A stretch of 48,520 nt of DNA from Anaerolineae bacterium (GCA_017303655.1 JAFLCE010000023.1:1-48520), one strand, 5' to 3'. Counted from the stretch's first letter, positions 1 to 6,861 are shown. Notes: generated from the sequence alone by a model not told the origin. Numbers and translations are program-made.

Positions 1-458
1 GTCGGCACGATCACCAGATCGGATGCCCAGACCGCACGTTCCTGAATACCACCCACACTCGGCGCAGTATCAAAGAGGATGTAATCCGGTCCGTCCTTGA
101 AGAAGCGGCTGACCGTTTGCCGAATAGCCGAGACGGGTCGATCCTGTGCGTTCAAGACAGTTTGGGCTGCCATTGTCTGTTGGTCGCCTGGCAGGATGTG
201 TAAACTTTCCCGACCGGAGAAGCGCACCCAGGAATTGATGAAGCCTGTCTCCTGCGGAGTCATCCCCATTGTGAGCAGGTAGAAGACGCCAGGTTCGGGA
301 CTGCGTCCAAGCGCGGTGGCGGATTGTCCCTGTGGATCGAGGTCGATCAAGAGAACACGTTTGCCTTTGATGACCAGACCGTGTGCAAGGGAGACAGCCG
401 TGGTGGTCTTGCCCACGCCGCCCTTTTGATTGGCAATGCAAATGATTTTGGTGGACAT
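1..458 (-). CDS. parA: ParA/Soj-family partition ATPase (partial, C-terminus beyond the left edge)
   Basis: Translating the minus strand from the ATG at 458 gives a ParA-type ATPase that runs off the window after about 152 residues. The deviant Walker A motif KGGVGKTT is at residues 12-19, with the signature lysine (K12) of the ParA/MinD family. It is followed by a VLLIDLDPQGQSAT block (Walker A') and a DYILFDTAP block (Walker B). Such ATPases move plasmids or chromosomal origins, or help maintain integrative elements. The start has a good ribosome-binding site (AGGAGAGA) that overlaps the stop codon of the 40-residue gene upstream, so the two are probably translationally coupled. No ParB gene is visible in the window; it could lie to the left. 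Confidence 0.93.
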   Translation of the reverse strand, partial: MSTKIICIANQKGGVGKTTTAVSLAHGLVIKGKRVLLIDLDPQGQSATALGRSPEPGVFYLLTMGMTPQETGFINSWVRFSGRESLHILPGDQQTMAAQTVLNAQDRPVSAIRQTVSRFFKDGPDYILFDTAPSVGGIQERAVWASDLVIVP

Positions 459-468
459 GGTATCTCTC

Positions 469-591
469 CTAATCCTTGCGCAGATTACGCTTGACGGCAT
501 CCCGGATGACAACGTACAAAATGGAACCAAGCAGCAAGGGACCGATGATCAACGTCACGGCGATCAGGACGGCGTGCAGGGCGTCATTCAT
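469..591 (-). CDS. 40-residue single-span membrane protein
   Basis: This short frame starts at the ATG at 591 and reads MNDALHAV, a hydrophobic helix of about 22 residues (LIAVTLIIGPLLLGSILYVV) and a basic tail ending RNLRKD. That is the layout of a one-pass membrane peptide with a positive cytoplasmic end. It overlaps the stop of the preceding 65-residue frame by 8 nt, and its own stop overlaps the ribosome-binding site of parA 10 nt downstream. The packing in one operon is the main argument that it is real. The function is unknown; membrane anchoring of the ParA system, or a toxin/holin-like peptide, are both guesses. Confidence 0.6.
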   Translation of the reverse strand: MNDALHAVLIAVTLIIGPLLLGSILYVVIRDAVKRNLRKD

Positions 592-781
592 GGGAGCCTT
601 CACTTTGGCTTGGAGAGGGATTGGTTGGATTGGATATATCCGATGTGGTTTGCGACGGATTGTTCTTTAAACGCAGTCGTTCCCGGCGCCAGCTCAGTAT
701 CAGGGTGTAGACCTGACCGAGGATCTCCTTTTGCTCGGGTGTGAAACGGGACGGGGAAGGGGTTGGGAGTGGTGTGGTCAT
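584..781 (-). CDS. Hypothetical 65-residue polar protein
   Basis: The frame starts at the ATG at 781, inside the stop of the ribbon-helix-helix gene (ATGA overlap), and stops inside the start of the 40-residue gene. It has a proline/serine/threonine-rich N-terminus, one amphipathic helix (about residues 17-40, with EQKEILGQVYTLILSWRRER) and a disordered polar C-terminus. I do not recognise a family. Its overlaps on both sides support expression as the second gene of the RHH-parA operon, where small ParB-like or adaptor proteins often sit. The sequence is too short to say more. Confidence 0.55.
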   Translation of the reverse strand: MTTPLPTPSPSRFTPEQKEILGQVYTLILSWRRERLRLKNNPSQTTSDISNPTNPSPSQSEGSHE

Positions 782-978
782 GATGAGGCTCCCGTTTGTG
801 CTTCGTGTGAGGAGGCGGTTTCGGTTGCCGGCGATTGCAGGGATAACATGCCCAGACGTGCCAGTTCCTGTCGGATGATGAGGGCAGCCTGTGCCCGGGG
901 CAATCGCAATTCCCGTTGGGCAAGTTGGTGTAATGCGTTGCGTTCCTGATCCCCCAGATAGACGATGATCTTAGCCAT
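778..978 (-). CDS. Ribbon-helix-helix (CopG/Arc-like) DNA-binding protein
   Basis: I place the start at the ATG at 978 because it is preceded by AAGGAG at good spacing; the longer open frame upstream has no such signal. The 66-residue product begins AKIIVYLGDQERNALHQLAQ, a short beta strand followed by two helices, as in ribbon-helix-helix repressors. The C-terminal 20 residues are polar and probably disordered. It is the first gene of the operon ending in parA. Small RHH proteins next to ParA (ParG, omega) commonly repress their own operon and act as centromere-binding partners. Two 17-bp direct repeats at 1046-1085 just upstream are the obvious candidate binding site. The fold is inferred from pattern only. 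Confidence 0.7.
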   Translation of the reverse strand: MAKIIVYLGDQERNALHQLAQRELRLPRAQAALIIRQELARLGMLSLQSPATETASSHEAQTGASS

Positions 979-1004
979 AGGTCTCCTTGTGATGCTGAAA
1001 AGAA

Positions 1005-1029
1005 ATGAGCCGCGTTGTCGGCGGCTCAT
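1005..1029 (-). other. Perfect 9-bp stem hairpin in the leader of the RHH-parA operon
   Basis: ATGAGCCGC at 1005-1013 pairs exactly with GCGGCTCAT at 1021-1029 around a 7-nt loop. It lies 27 nt upstream of the RHH start codon. On the minus strand it is followed by TTTCTTTT, so it could act as an attenuator for the operon, or terminate transcripts coming from the gene at 1168-1773. Confidence 0.55.
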
Positions 1030-1045
1030 ATAAATAGCATCTGGG

Positions 1046-1085
1046 AGTACGGGATCTCTACGGTTTGAAGTACGGGAATTCTACG
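1046..1085. repeat. Two 17-bp direct repeats, candidate operator or centromere of the RHH-parA operon
   Basis: AGTACGGGATCTCTACG (1046-1062) and AGTACGGGAATTCTACG (1069-1085) differ at two bases and are 23 bp apart start to start, about two helical turns. They lie 68-107 bp upstream of the RHH start, where the promoter should be. Tandem repeats at this place are typical of binding sites for RHH partition repressors; a role as iterons is an alternative, but only two copies are seen and no Rep gene is in view. Confidence 0.6.
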
Positions 1086-1167
1086 AAAATTGCCAGTGTC
1101 CTTTCGAGGGAGGTTTGAGCCGATGGTTTGGGATGGAATGTTTCAATTGGGAATGAGACTTATCCGC

Positions 1168-1773
1168 TCAAGGTTGATGGTCACCGGACTCGATTTCTTT
1201 CAATATCCTGCGGCGCCAGTCGTAGAAGGTGGTGGTCGCCATGAGCAGGATGCCATCCGGTCCACTGCCAAATTCCTGTGCAAGGAATTGTTCAAGGGTC
1301 AGCGCGGTGATGGAAGGATCTCGGCTTTCCCATTTGACGACTGCCTTGCGAATTTTTTCCCTGGGAAAGCGCGGTGGTTTTCCACGATGACGATTGGGGG
1401 AGAGGTTGAAAAGCGGCGGAAATTCGATATTCGCCCCTGTGTCCACTTTTTCTGGTTTTTCTTTTTTTCGAATGGAAGGATTGATCTTGAAGAGTTTGAA
1501 GATCAGGGGGATTGATCGATCTGCCAGGAGACTGGGGTCATCATGATTGGCAAGTTCGCGTTTGAGATCGCGTATCAATCGGTGGGTATATACAGCTCCC
1601 CGTACCACGAGGATCGTGACGGACATGACGGTCAGAGTGAGTGCGATCAATGCCGCTTCCTGTCCGAACCTGGTTTGAAAAAATTGGTAAACCCGGTAGA
1701 TGGGGTATGCAAGGACGGCAATGAGGATCATTAATGCAAGGTAATGCCCCCAAAGCCTCTTGATGTGATTCAT
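1168..1773 (-). CDS. Two-helix membrane protein with a C-terminal basic domain, function unknown
   Basis: The 201-residue product has two membrane helices (about residues 9-32 and 38-60), then a basic cytoplasmic linker rich in Lys/Pro, and a compact C-terminal segment (about 135-195). That segment has alternating helices with WESRDPSITALTLEQFL and TTTFYDWRRRI, resembling a helix-turn-helix or small winged domain. I do not recognise the family. The ATG at 1773 is preceded by GAGG at 8-nt spacing and by a promoter with TTGACT and TAAAAT. It reads away from the recombinase genes and lies between the parA operon and the excisionase-like gene, so it belongs to the element. A membrane-bound DNA-binding protein is one possible reading. 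Confidence 0.75.
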   Translation of the reverse strand: MNHIKRLWGHYLALMILIAVLAYPIYRVYQFFQTRFGQEAALIALTLTVMSVTILVVRGAVYTHRLIRDLKRELANHDDPSLLADRSIPLIFKLFKINPSIRKKEKPEKVDTGANIEFPPLFNLSPNRHRGKPPRFPREKIRKAVVKWESRDPSITALTLEQFLAQEFGSGPDGILLMATTTFYDWRRRILKEIESGDHQP

Positions 1774-1808
1774 TGTTGTAACCTCAGATATTAAAGTAAG
1801 GGCGGGGT

Positions 1809-1838
1809 ATTTTAGAGAACGATGGGAGCTTTAGTCAA
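1809..1838 (-). promoter_or_regulatory. Promoter of the two-helix membrane protein gene
   Basis: On the minus strand, TTGACT (1833-1838) and TAAAAT (1809-1814) are separated by 18 bp, about 35 nt upstream of the start codon at 1773. This is a reasonable sigma-70-type promoter, seen by eye only. Confidence 0.5.
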
Positions 1839-1980
1839 TTGATATTTGACACTAATTTGGTGGGATTTAACTCATTCTCATTCCGCCTGGGGAATATTCG
1901 GAGACCCATCCGTAGGGAAACCGTACTTCCACAGACTATAAATCCTGACAGGAACCTTACCAACACCATAACACCAGTTG

Positions 1981-2025
1981 ATCTACATTCATGTAGATGT
2001 TATATGCTGCCCGCGCGGTTATAAT
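1981..2025 (+). promoter_or_regulatory. 18-bp palindrome and -10 box upstream of the excisionase-like gene
   Basis: ATCTACAT (1981-1988) and ATGTAGAT (1991-1998) form a perfect inverted repeat with a 2-nt centre. A TATAAT box follows at 2020-2025, so the palindrome ends where the -35 element should be. This fits an operator for a dimeric repressor, possibly the HTH protein encoded directly downstream. Confidence 0.55.
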
Positions 2026-2046
2026 TTCACTTGGAGACCCGTTTCA

Positions 2047-2259
2047 ATGGAAGATTGGTTGACCACCTACGAAGCCGTCCGCCTTAGCGGATATGAACTG
2101 GATTACATCCGAAAATTGGTACGCGCCAAGAAAATCGTGGGGCGTAAGTGGGGACAATCCTGGCAGGTCAGTCGAACCTCCCTCCTGGCATTCCTGAAAA
2201 CCCGGGAACATGAGGGGCAGAAACGCGGTCGCAAACCGCTTTCCCGCGATAACAAGTAA
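2047..2259 (+). CDS. Excisionase-like helix-turn-helix protein
   Basis: The 70-residue product starts MEDWLTTYEAVRLSGYELDYIRKLV and continues with IVGRKWGQSWQVSRTSLLAFL. This is the pattern of MerR/excisionase-type HTH proteins: a first helix-turn-helix that names the gene for a 'tag' site, a wing containing W-G-x-x-W-x-V-S, then a helix ending in F-L. The tail KRGRKPLSRDNK is basic. I chose the ATG at 2047, 10 nt after a GGAG; a longer frame begins at 1978 but would start upstream of the -10 box. In an integrative element such a protein most likely controls excision direction or represses the integration genes. It is transcribed toward the recombinase. Confidence 0.75.
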   Translation: MEDWLTTYEAVRLSGYELDYIRKLVRAKKIVGRKWGQSWQVSRTSLLAFLKTREHEGQKRGRKPLSRDNK

Positions 2260-2278
2260 CTCTTTGTAAATCTGTAAC

Positions 2279-2333
2279 TTGGCACTTAGAATAAATGTGC
2301 TATAATAATTTCATTGCTGGCAATGAAATTATT
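2279..2333 (+). promoter_or_regulatory. Extended -10 promoter overlapped by a 30-bp perfect palindrome
   Basis: TTGGCA (2279-2284), a 16-bp spacer and TGCTATAAT (2298-2306, extended -10) form a strong promoter. AATAATTTCATTGC (2304-2317) and its exact complement (2320-2333) form a 14+2+14 bp palindrome that begins inside the -10 box and covers the start site. A repressor bound here would block the promoter for the 78-residue gene and the recombinase; in RNA most of it would also form a hairpin at the 5' end. Confidence 0.65.
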
Positions 2334-2480
2334 AGCCAGAGAGACGGGCCGCACTGGTGTTCGAGCACCGATACGACCCTTACCCAACCCACCGACTGTA
2401 GCGGAGGGAAGGGCTGGTTTGATTATACAGCCCCTTTGATTCGCCCGGGTGGGATTCCATCAGGGCGATTTGTCTTTTTG
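2334..2480 (+). ncRNA. Candidate structured leader RNA upstream of the 78-residue gene
   Basis: The stretch between the palindrome and the 78-residue gene holds no gene but several stems: GGTG/CACC around a TTCGAG loop (about 2357-2370), CCCTTACCC with GGGAAGGG (one bulge), GGGCTG/CAGCCC (2411-2433), and TCGCCC/GGGCGA (2441-2446 with 2463-2468) followed by a T-rich run with TTTTT. The last resembles an intrinsic terminator. I match it to no known riboswitch. It could be a small RNA, an attenuating leader, or chance pairing in GC-rich DNA. Confidence 0.35.
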
Positions 2481-2531
2481 ACCCGGTTCCAAAAGCAAAT
2501 CGTCCAACCAGATCAATCAAAGGAGATTTGT

Positions 2532-2771
2532 ATGCTTCAAAATCCCGTAAACACTCGTTTTCAACTCGTTAGCACGTTATCGCGCATCCGACAGGAATGG
2601 CAGGAAGCAACTGGCCGAGCCAGTCTGATCGAGGTGGAGGGCAACATGGGCATGTTGCTTGCCGACCTGATCAATGGGCTTGGGTTGGGCGCCACTGAAC
2701 AGATACAGGTGCTTGGTGGTGAACTTTATCAGGAGATGCAGGATTTCCTTCAATCTCCCAATCGTAATTAA
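2532..2771 (+). CDS. Hypothetical 78-residue helical protein
   Basis: The start at 2532 is preceded by AAAGGAG at 7-nt spacing; a longer open frame from 2295 would run through the structured leader and is not credible. The 79-codon frame encodes mostly alpha-helical sequence, with RFQLVSTLSRIRQEWQEATG and a segment GMLLADLINGLGLGATEQIQVLGG reminiscent of small phage or plasmid regulatory proteins. No family is recognised. It lies between the strongly regulated promoter and a terminator that separates it from the recombinase, so it may be the main product of this promoter, with recombinase made by read-through. It could be a recombination directionality factor, but nothing in the sequence proves this. 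Confidence 0.65.
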   Translation: MLQNPVNTRFQLVSTLSRIRQEWQEATGRASLIEVEGNMGMLLADLINGLGLGATEQIQVLGGELYQEMQDFLQSPNRN

Positions 2772-2778
2772 TCCAAAG

Positions 2779-2808
2779 CGACCGGTCAGCCGGGGACCGG
2801 TCGTTTTT
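2779..2808 (+). terminator. Intrinsic terminator between the 78-residue gene and the recombinase
   Basis: CGACCGGTC (2779-2787) pairs exactly with GACCGGTCG (2795-2803), followed by TTTTT. It lies only 27 nt before the recombinase start, and no separate promoter is evident in between, so recombinase expression from this direction depends on read-through. Confidence 0.8.
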
Positions 2809-2834
2809 CCATCATTTTTTAGGAGAGTCTGATC

Positions 2835-4481
2835 ATGAGTAAACGAGCCGCCATTTATGCCCGCGTATCCACGGATATGCAACGCGATAATTTTTCAATT
2901 CCATCTCAAGTTTCTGAATGCATGAAGTATATTGAAACCAAGCGATATACGTTGGTGGGAAATCAGTTTGTGGATGTGGAGAATGGCCGTGACGTAGCCC
3001 CTGAAACACCAAACTCAATACCCGTCTTTGTGGATGATTACACATCCCGCGAGTTATCTCGTCCCAGTTTGGATGCTGCCATTTATTTCCTGGAGCAAAT
3101 TGGCTATGATGTTCTGATAGTACATGCGTTGGATCGACTTGCGCGTGATCCCTACATTCGTCAGACTTTGGAGCGTGAATTTAACAAACGTGGCGCACGA
3201 GTTGAATATGTATTGGGTTCGTATGAGGAATCGCCGGAGGGCGAGATTCGGAAGGATTTGGATGCCACATTTGCTAAGTGGGAGAATGCGAAGCGTGTGG
3301 AACGTTGTATGCGTGGCAAGAAACGTAAGGCAGAGGGTGGGAAGTGGGTTGCTGGTGTAATTCCATTTGGATATCAGGAAGATCCAAACAACCGGGGGGT
3401 TTTGATAATTGAACCTACTTCAGCAGCTGTTGTTCAAAGAATATTTCATCTCTACACTGTGGAGAATCGTTCCATTAGGGAAATTGCCCGTATCCTAACT
3501 GATGAGGGGCATATGCCTTATCGTGGTGGAAGTGAGTGGGCGAAAACAACCATTAATCATATTTTGGTGAATATGGCTTATATTGGCAATTGTTATTTCA
3601 ACCGGCGTAAGAGGGTGGGGGGAAAGCATATATTGAAGGATAAGGAGGAATGGATTCAAATTGCCTGCCCTCCAATTATAGACATGCCCATTTTTGATAA
3701 GGTTCAAAAACGGATGAAGCACAACATGGATTATGTCAGAAAGCATCCCTCCCGATTGTATTTACTAAGCGGAATGATTTTGTGCTCAGATTGTGATCGA
3801 CCATATCTTGCTCAAACCGCAAAGGCTAACAAGAACCGCAGGAGGAATGATGCCCAAAGCTATCGGCATCGATTGAAAGCCGGGCACTGTATGAACAAAA
3901 CAATGTCAGCGAGGGTGCTGGACCCACTTGTTTGGGACAGAGTGATTGGCATTTTGGAAGATCCCGAAGCCTTGCTGGAAGGATATAACCGTTCTTTGGA
4001 TCAACTGCGGGATAGTCAATCGCGAAAATTTTCCCAAATTGAGGTGTTGGAGAAAGGATTACACAAGGAAAAGGTAAGGAGGCAGAACCTAAATGCCGCG
4101 TATTTAGATCCAGATATCAAGATGTCCAAGTCCGAATACCTTGATCAAAAACTACATATTGATAATGCGGTCCAATCTATAGAATTGGATTTATTGAAAT
4201 TGCGGGCAGATGTGGAAGAAATACCTGAGCCGGCGAGTCTTGAAGCATTGCAGAGATTTTCAGCCGAAGTAATGGAGGAAATTTATTCGGAAGGTGAAGT
4301 ATCTTTGGAAAAGAAACGCCAACTTTTGGAGATGATGCACGTAAAAGTTTTACTCAAGCCCGATGGTAGTTTTAAACTGGCTGGCTGGTTTAATGTTGAT
4401 GAGCAGGATGGCGAAGGTTTGTTGGGCAAGTCATCAAACAGTTATGTCCGCCTGCGGCGGCGACTTCGAGTGCGCGTTTGA
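2835..4481 (+). CDS. Large serine recombinase (integrase)
   Basis: This 548-residue protein is a large serine recombinase, the enzyme that integrates and excises the element by paired double-strand breaks and 180-degree rotation. The N-terminal resolvase domain (about 1-155) has Y-A-R-V-S-T with the nucleophile S12 and R10, and the HALDRLARDP block with further active-site arginines. The recombinase domain (about 175-290) includes GKWVAGVIPFGY and the helix-turn-helix region REIARILTDEG. A zinc-ribbon-like segment (about 310-355) has CSDC and a later C; a coiled coil (about 390-480) follows. The ATG at 2835 has AGGAG at 9-nt spacing. The last 13 or so codons lie in comM-derived DNA, so the C-terminus is created by integration. 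The target is comM, judged from the interrupted gene. Confidence 0.95.
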   Translation: MSKRAAIYARVSTDMQRDNFSIPSQVSECMKYIETKRYTLVGNQFVDVENGRDVAPETPNSIPVFVDDYTSRELSRPSLDAAIYFLEQIGYDVLIVHALDRLARDPYIRQTLEREFNKRGARVEYVLGSYEESPEGEIRKDLDATFAKWENAKRVERCMRGKKRKAEGGKWVAGVIPFGYQEDPNNRGVLIIEPTSAAVVQRIFHLYTVENRSIREIARILTDEGHMPYRGGSEWAKTTINHILVNMAYIGNCYFNRRKRVGGKHILKDKEEWIQIACPPIIDMPIFDKVQKRMKHNMDYVRKHPSRLYLLSGMILCSDCDRPYLAQTAKANKNRRRNDAQSYRHRLKAGHCMNKTMSARVLDPLVWDRVIGILEDPEALLEGYNRSLDQLRDSQSRKFSQIEVLEKGLHKEKVRRQNLNAAYLDPDIKMSKSEYLDQKLHIDNAVQSIELDLLKLRADVEEIPEPASLEALQRFSAEVMEEIYSEGEVSLEKKRQLLEMMHVKVLLKPDGSFKLAGWFNVDEQDGEGLLGKSSNSYVRLRRRLRVRV

Positions 4482-5082
4482 CGTGTTCTTGACCTTTGAT
4501 CTCGGCGAAGTCTGTGGGGATGAAGAGTGGTTCGAGCGAGTCGTTTGAGGGGAGATAAGGCTGAATGAGATGCCGACCCGCTAAATGGTCGTAGAGATGC
4601 GCAAGCGATTTAACTGGATAAACTTCCAAGTCTGGGATCAAAGCCGCTTCGCCCGCATCCACTTCGGGGACGAACATGCGCTTGAATCCATTGGCGCGGG
4701 CTGCGGCTGCCATTGGCAAAACGCCGCGGGTGTGACGGACGACGCCATCGAGCGAGAGTTCGCCGATGAACATGGCGCCTTCGATACTTTCTTGTGGAAG
4801 AAAACCGGCAAGGATGACGACGCCTAATGCAATCGGCAAATCGTAGGCGGGTCCTTCTTTGCGGATGGCGGCAGGGGATAAGTTGACGACGATGCGGTGA
4901 CGTGGAAAATTTAGCCCGGCATTTTTGACTGCGGTTTGGACACGTTCACGGCTTTCTTGAACGGCGGCATCGGGCAAGCCAACAATGACGACTGCGGGGA
5001 GACCGTTGGTGTAATCTACTTCGACTTCGACGATGACACCTTCAAGACCCACTACGGCGCATGAGTACACTCGGGAGAGCAT
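4390..5082 (-). pseudogene. comM: comM (YifB/Mg-chelatase-like AAA+ ATPase), 5' fragment cut by the element
   Basis: The frame begins MLSRVYSCAVVGLEG and gives the complete N-terminal ChlI/Lon-like domain of ComM: GLPAVVIVGLPDAAVQESRERV, NLSPAAIRKEGPAYDLPIALG, GELSLDG and RGVLPMAAAARANG. It then reaches the start of the AAA+ module, KGQEHVKRALEVAAAGGHN. In intact ComM the Walker A loop GPPGSGK follows almost directly; here the frame instead reads 16 or 17 unrelated residues and stops at 4390. About 214 family residues remain of roughly 510. ComM is a helicase that promotes branch migration in natural transformation and is a known integration hotspot in other bacteria. The remaining part should lie beyond the left end of the element, so the gene is inactive unless the element excises. 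Confidence 0.93.
4436..4443. other. Attachment-site junction (element / comM)
   Basis: Family-like comM sequence on the minus strand ends with G-G-H-N, whose Asn codon is at 4441-4443. The following codons are not ComM-like, so the strand exchange took place within a few bases of 4436-4443. The exact core dinucleotide cannot be read without the other end of the element. Confidence 0.65.
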
Positions 5083-5121
5083 GAGGTTATTTTAGCACAG
5101 GCTGCGAAGTCTCTTTCGCGA

Positions 5122-6765
5122 TTATTCCTGTTTGTCTGGGATCGTAAAGCAAAACGTTGAACCTTTTCCCGATCCCTCTGATTCGACCCAAATTTTTCCA
5201 CCATGCACTTCGATGATGCGTTTGACGAGCGCCAGCCCGATGCCAGTGCCTTCGCCATGCGCGCTGAGTTTTTCGAACAGCCCGAATATTTTTGTGTGGA
5301 ATTTTGGCTCGATGCCGATGCCATTATCTTTTATGTAGAGGATGAGTTCGGTTCCGTTTTCTCGTTTGCCAATTTCAATAAGCGGAGAGGGCTGGTCACC
5401 CATGTATTTGGCGGCATTATCGATCAGGTTTTCCAGTACTTCGCGCAGGCGGTTGCGGTCTGCGTAAACGGTGGGCAGGTCTGGCAAAACAGTGACTGTA
5501 ATATTGCGCGCGCGGATTTGTCCATCCACTGTTTCCAGGGCGTCCTGTATCAGTTTGTCAAGGTCAACTTTCTCGGGCGGGTTGACGATGCGCCCGATCT
5601 TCGAGAGTTCAATTAATTCTGAGAGCAGGGTTCCCATTTTTTCAGCCGCTTCCGCGATGCGTTGCATGTCTTTTTGCGCCCGCTCCTGCCTATCCTCTTT
5701 CAGGTCGTTTTTCAACATTCCAAGAAAGCCTTTGATTGTTACGAGCGGACTTTTCAGGTCATGTGAGACGGTATAGGTAAAACGTTCGAGTTCGGCGTTC
5801 TTTTGTTCGAGTTCTCCGATCAATTTTTTCTGAGCTGATTCGGCAAGTTTGCGTTCGGTGATATCTTGGTAGATGCCTATAGACACAAGCTTGCCGCTTC
5901 GCTCGTCAAAGCTCTTCACGGATGTGTCGGCGATCCAACGTTTCTGACCATCTTGAGCACGGATATGGAAATCACATTCCCACAAGACGGAGTTATCCTC
6001 GTTGGTCAGGCGGTCGGCTTCTTCAAAGGTCAGGCTGGCAAGGCGTCCGCGTGGAATGACTTCTAAACACAAGGAGTCCCAAATCTCCGCAGTCATTTCC
6101 TCTGCAGAATAACCCGTCAGGGAATGAATGCCTTCGCCAATGTAGTTGTATTTCCACGGTCCATCATGACTGATAAGGTATGGCACTGCGCCGGCAGCAT
6201 CAATGGCGCGGCGGTAGATGTCATCCAATTGTTGCAGGGCGAGTTCTGCCTGTTTTCGTTCAGTCACATCAATAAAGATACCGACTCGATAGAGGGGTTG
6301 ACCGCGTTCATCCTTGACCAGCACGGATGTGTCGTGAAACCATAAAATACCATTGTCACTTGAAATGACGCGATACTCAGCGTCAAGTGGACCTCCCGTC
6401 AGGTCGGCGTGTTGACTTTTAGCAAGAACACTTTCCCTGTCTTCCGGGTGGATTATGTTCACCCACAAAAGCGGATCTTTGAGAAATTCTTCGGTGGTAT
6501 GACCCACTATCTTTTCTATCTGCGGACTAGTATAGATTCCGGAATTCAACGGCTCGTTCCCTACGCCAGAGACATAAGTAACGGGGGGAATGTTTTCCAG
6601 AATGGTGCGATAAAGTTTTTCACTCTTTTGAAGAGTGGTTATCGTGGCTTGGCTTTCGCCCAAACGGGATTCCAGTTCCGACAGGCGTTGATGCAGACGC
6701 TCCACTTCTTTGCGGAGTTCTTCGTTGAAGTCAGGCAGGGCTGGTTCATTCTTTCTTCGAGTCAT
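5122..6765 (-). CDS. Soluble PAS-PAS sensor histidine kinase
   Basis: The 547-residue protein has no membrane helix. It starts with a coiled coil (about 13-50). Two PAS domains with PAC ends follow: about 50-172 (ending FIDVTERK) and about 180-306 (ending QDITERK). A second coiled coil leads to the HisKA dimerisation helix, with FTYTVSHDLKSP giving the phospho-acceptor H335. The HATPase domain (about 435-545) shows NLIDNAAKY (N box), DNGIGI (G1) and GEGTGIGLALVK (G2). This H-box/phytochrome-type arrangement autophosphorylates and passes phosphate to a receiver; no response regulator is adjacent, so its partner is elsewhere. It lies 39 nt upstream of comM in the same direction, so its transcript may have served comM too. 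The signal for the PAS domains is unknown. Confidence 0.93.
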   Translation of the reverse strand: MTRRKNEPALPDFNEELRKEVERLHQRLSELESRLGESQATITTLQKSEKLYRTILENIPPVTYVSGVGNEPLNSGIYTSPQIEKIVGHTTEEFLKDPLLWVNIIHPEDRESVLAKSQHADLTGGPLDAEYRVISSDNGILWFHDTSVLVKDERGQPLYRVGIFIDVTERKQAELALQQLDDIYRRAIDAAGAVPYLISHDGPWKYNYIGEGIHSLTGYSAEEMTAEIWDSLCLEVIPRGRLASLTFEEADRLTNEDNSVLWECDFHIRAQDGQKRWIADTSVKSFDERSGKLVSIGIYQDITERKLAESAQKKLIGELEQKNAELERFTYTVSHDLKSPLVTIKGFLGMLKNDLKEDRQERAQKDMQRIAEAAEKMGTLLSELIELSKIGRIVNPPEKVDLDKLIQDALETVDGQIRARNITVTVLPDLPTVYADRNRLREVLENLIDNAAKYMGDQPSPLIEIGKRENGTELILYIKDNGIGIEPKFHTKIFGLFEKLSAHGEGTGIGLALVKRIIEVHGGKIWVESEGSGKGSTFCFTIPDKQE

Positions 6766-6861
6766 GCTATTGCTGTTTCGGCATTTCCTTTGTGGTATTC
6801 ATCGTTTCCTAATTGACCGTACACACGCGGTGCGCACTCGTGCCTTCAAGGGCTGTTTTTA

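Larger units (their letters stand above)
1..4440. mobile_element. Right end of an integrated element (serine-recombinase type) inserted in comM
   Basis: Everything left of about 4440 appears foreign to the comM locus. The comM reading frame, entering from the right on the minus strand, loses its family sequence at position 4441 and continues into unrelated DNA. The element carries a large serine recombinase at its edge, which is the usual place for the integrase, an excisionase-like HTH gene, and a ParA/ribbon-helix-helix module typical of plasmids and integrative elements. The recombinase gene looks richer in A/T than the chromosomal genes to its right (by eye, not computed). The left end and the rest of comM lie outside the window, so size and class (ICE, phage, integrated plasmid) cannot be decided. 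Confidence 0.8.

Noticed and set aside
70-441. 123-codon minus-strand frame overlapping the parA fragment
   Set aside because: It is the +1 shadow of the ParA gene, which has Walker A, A' and B motifs in the correct frame starting at 458.
2357-2370. Possible tRNA T-arm (GGTG-TTCGAG-CACC)
   Set aside because: The stem has four pairs with a six-base loop, and no acceptor stem, D arm or anticodon arm fits around it.
2295-2531. N-terminal extension of the 78-residue gene through the structured leader
   Set aside because: The reading would begin inside the -10/palindrome region and has no ribosome-binding site; AAAGGAG precedes ATG 2532.
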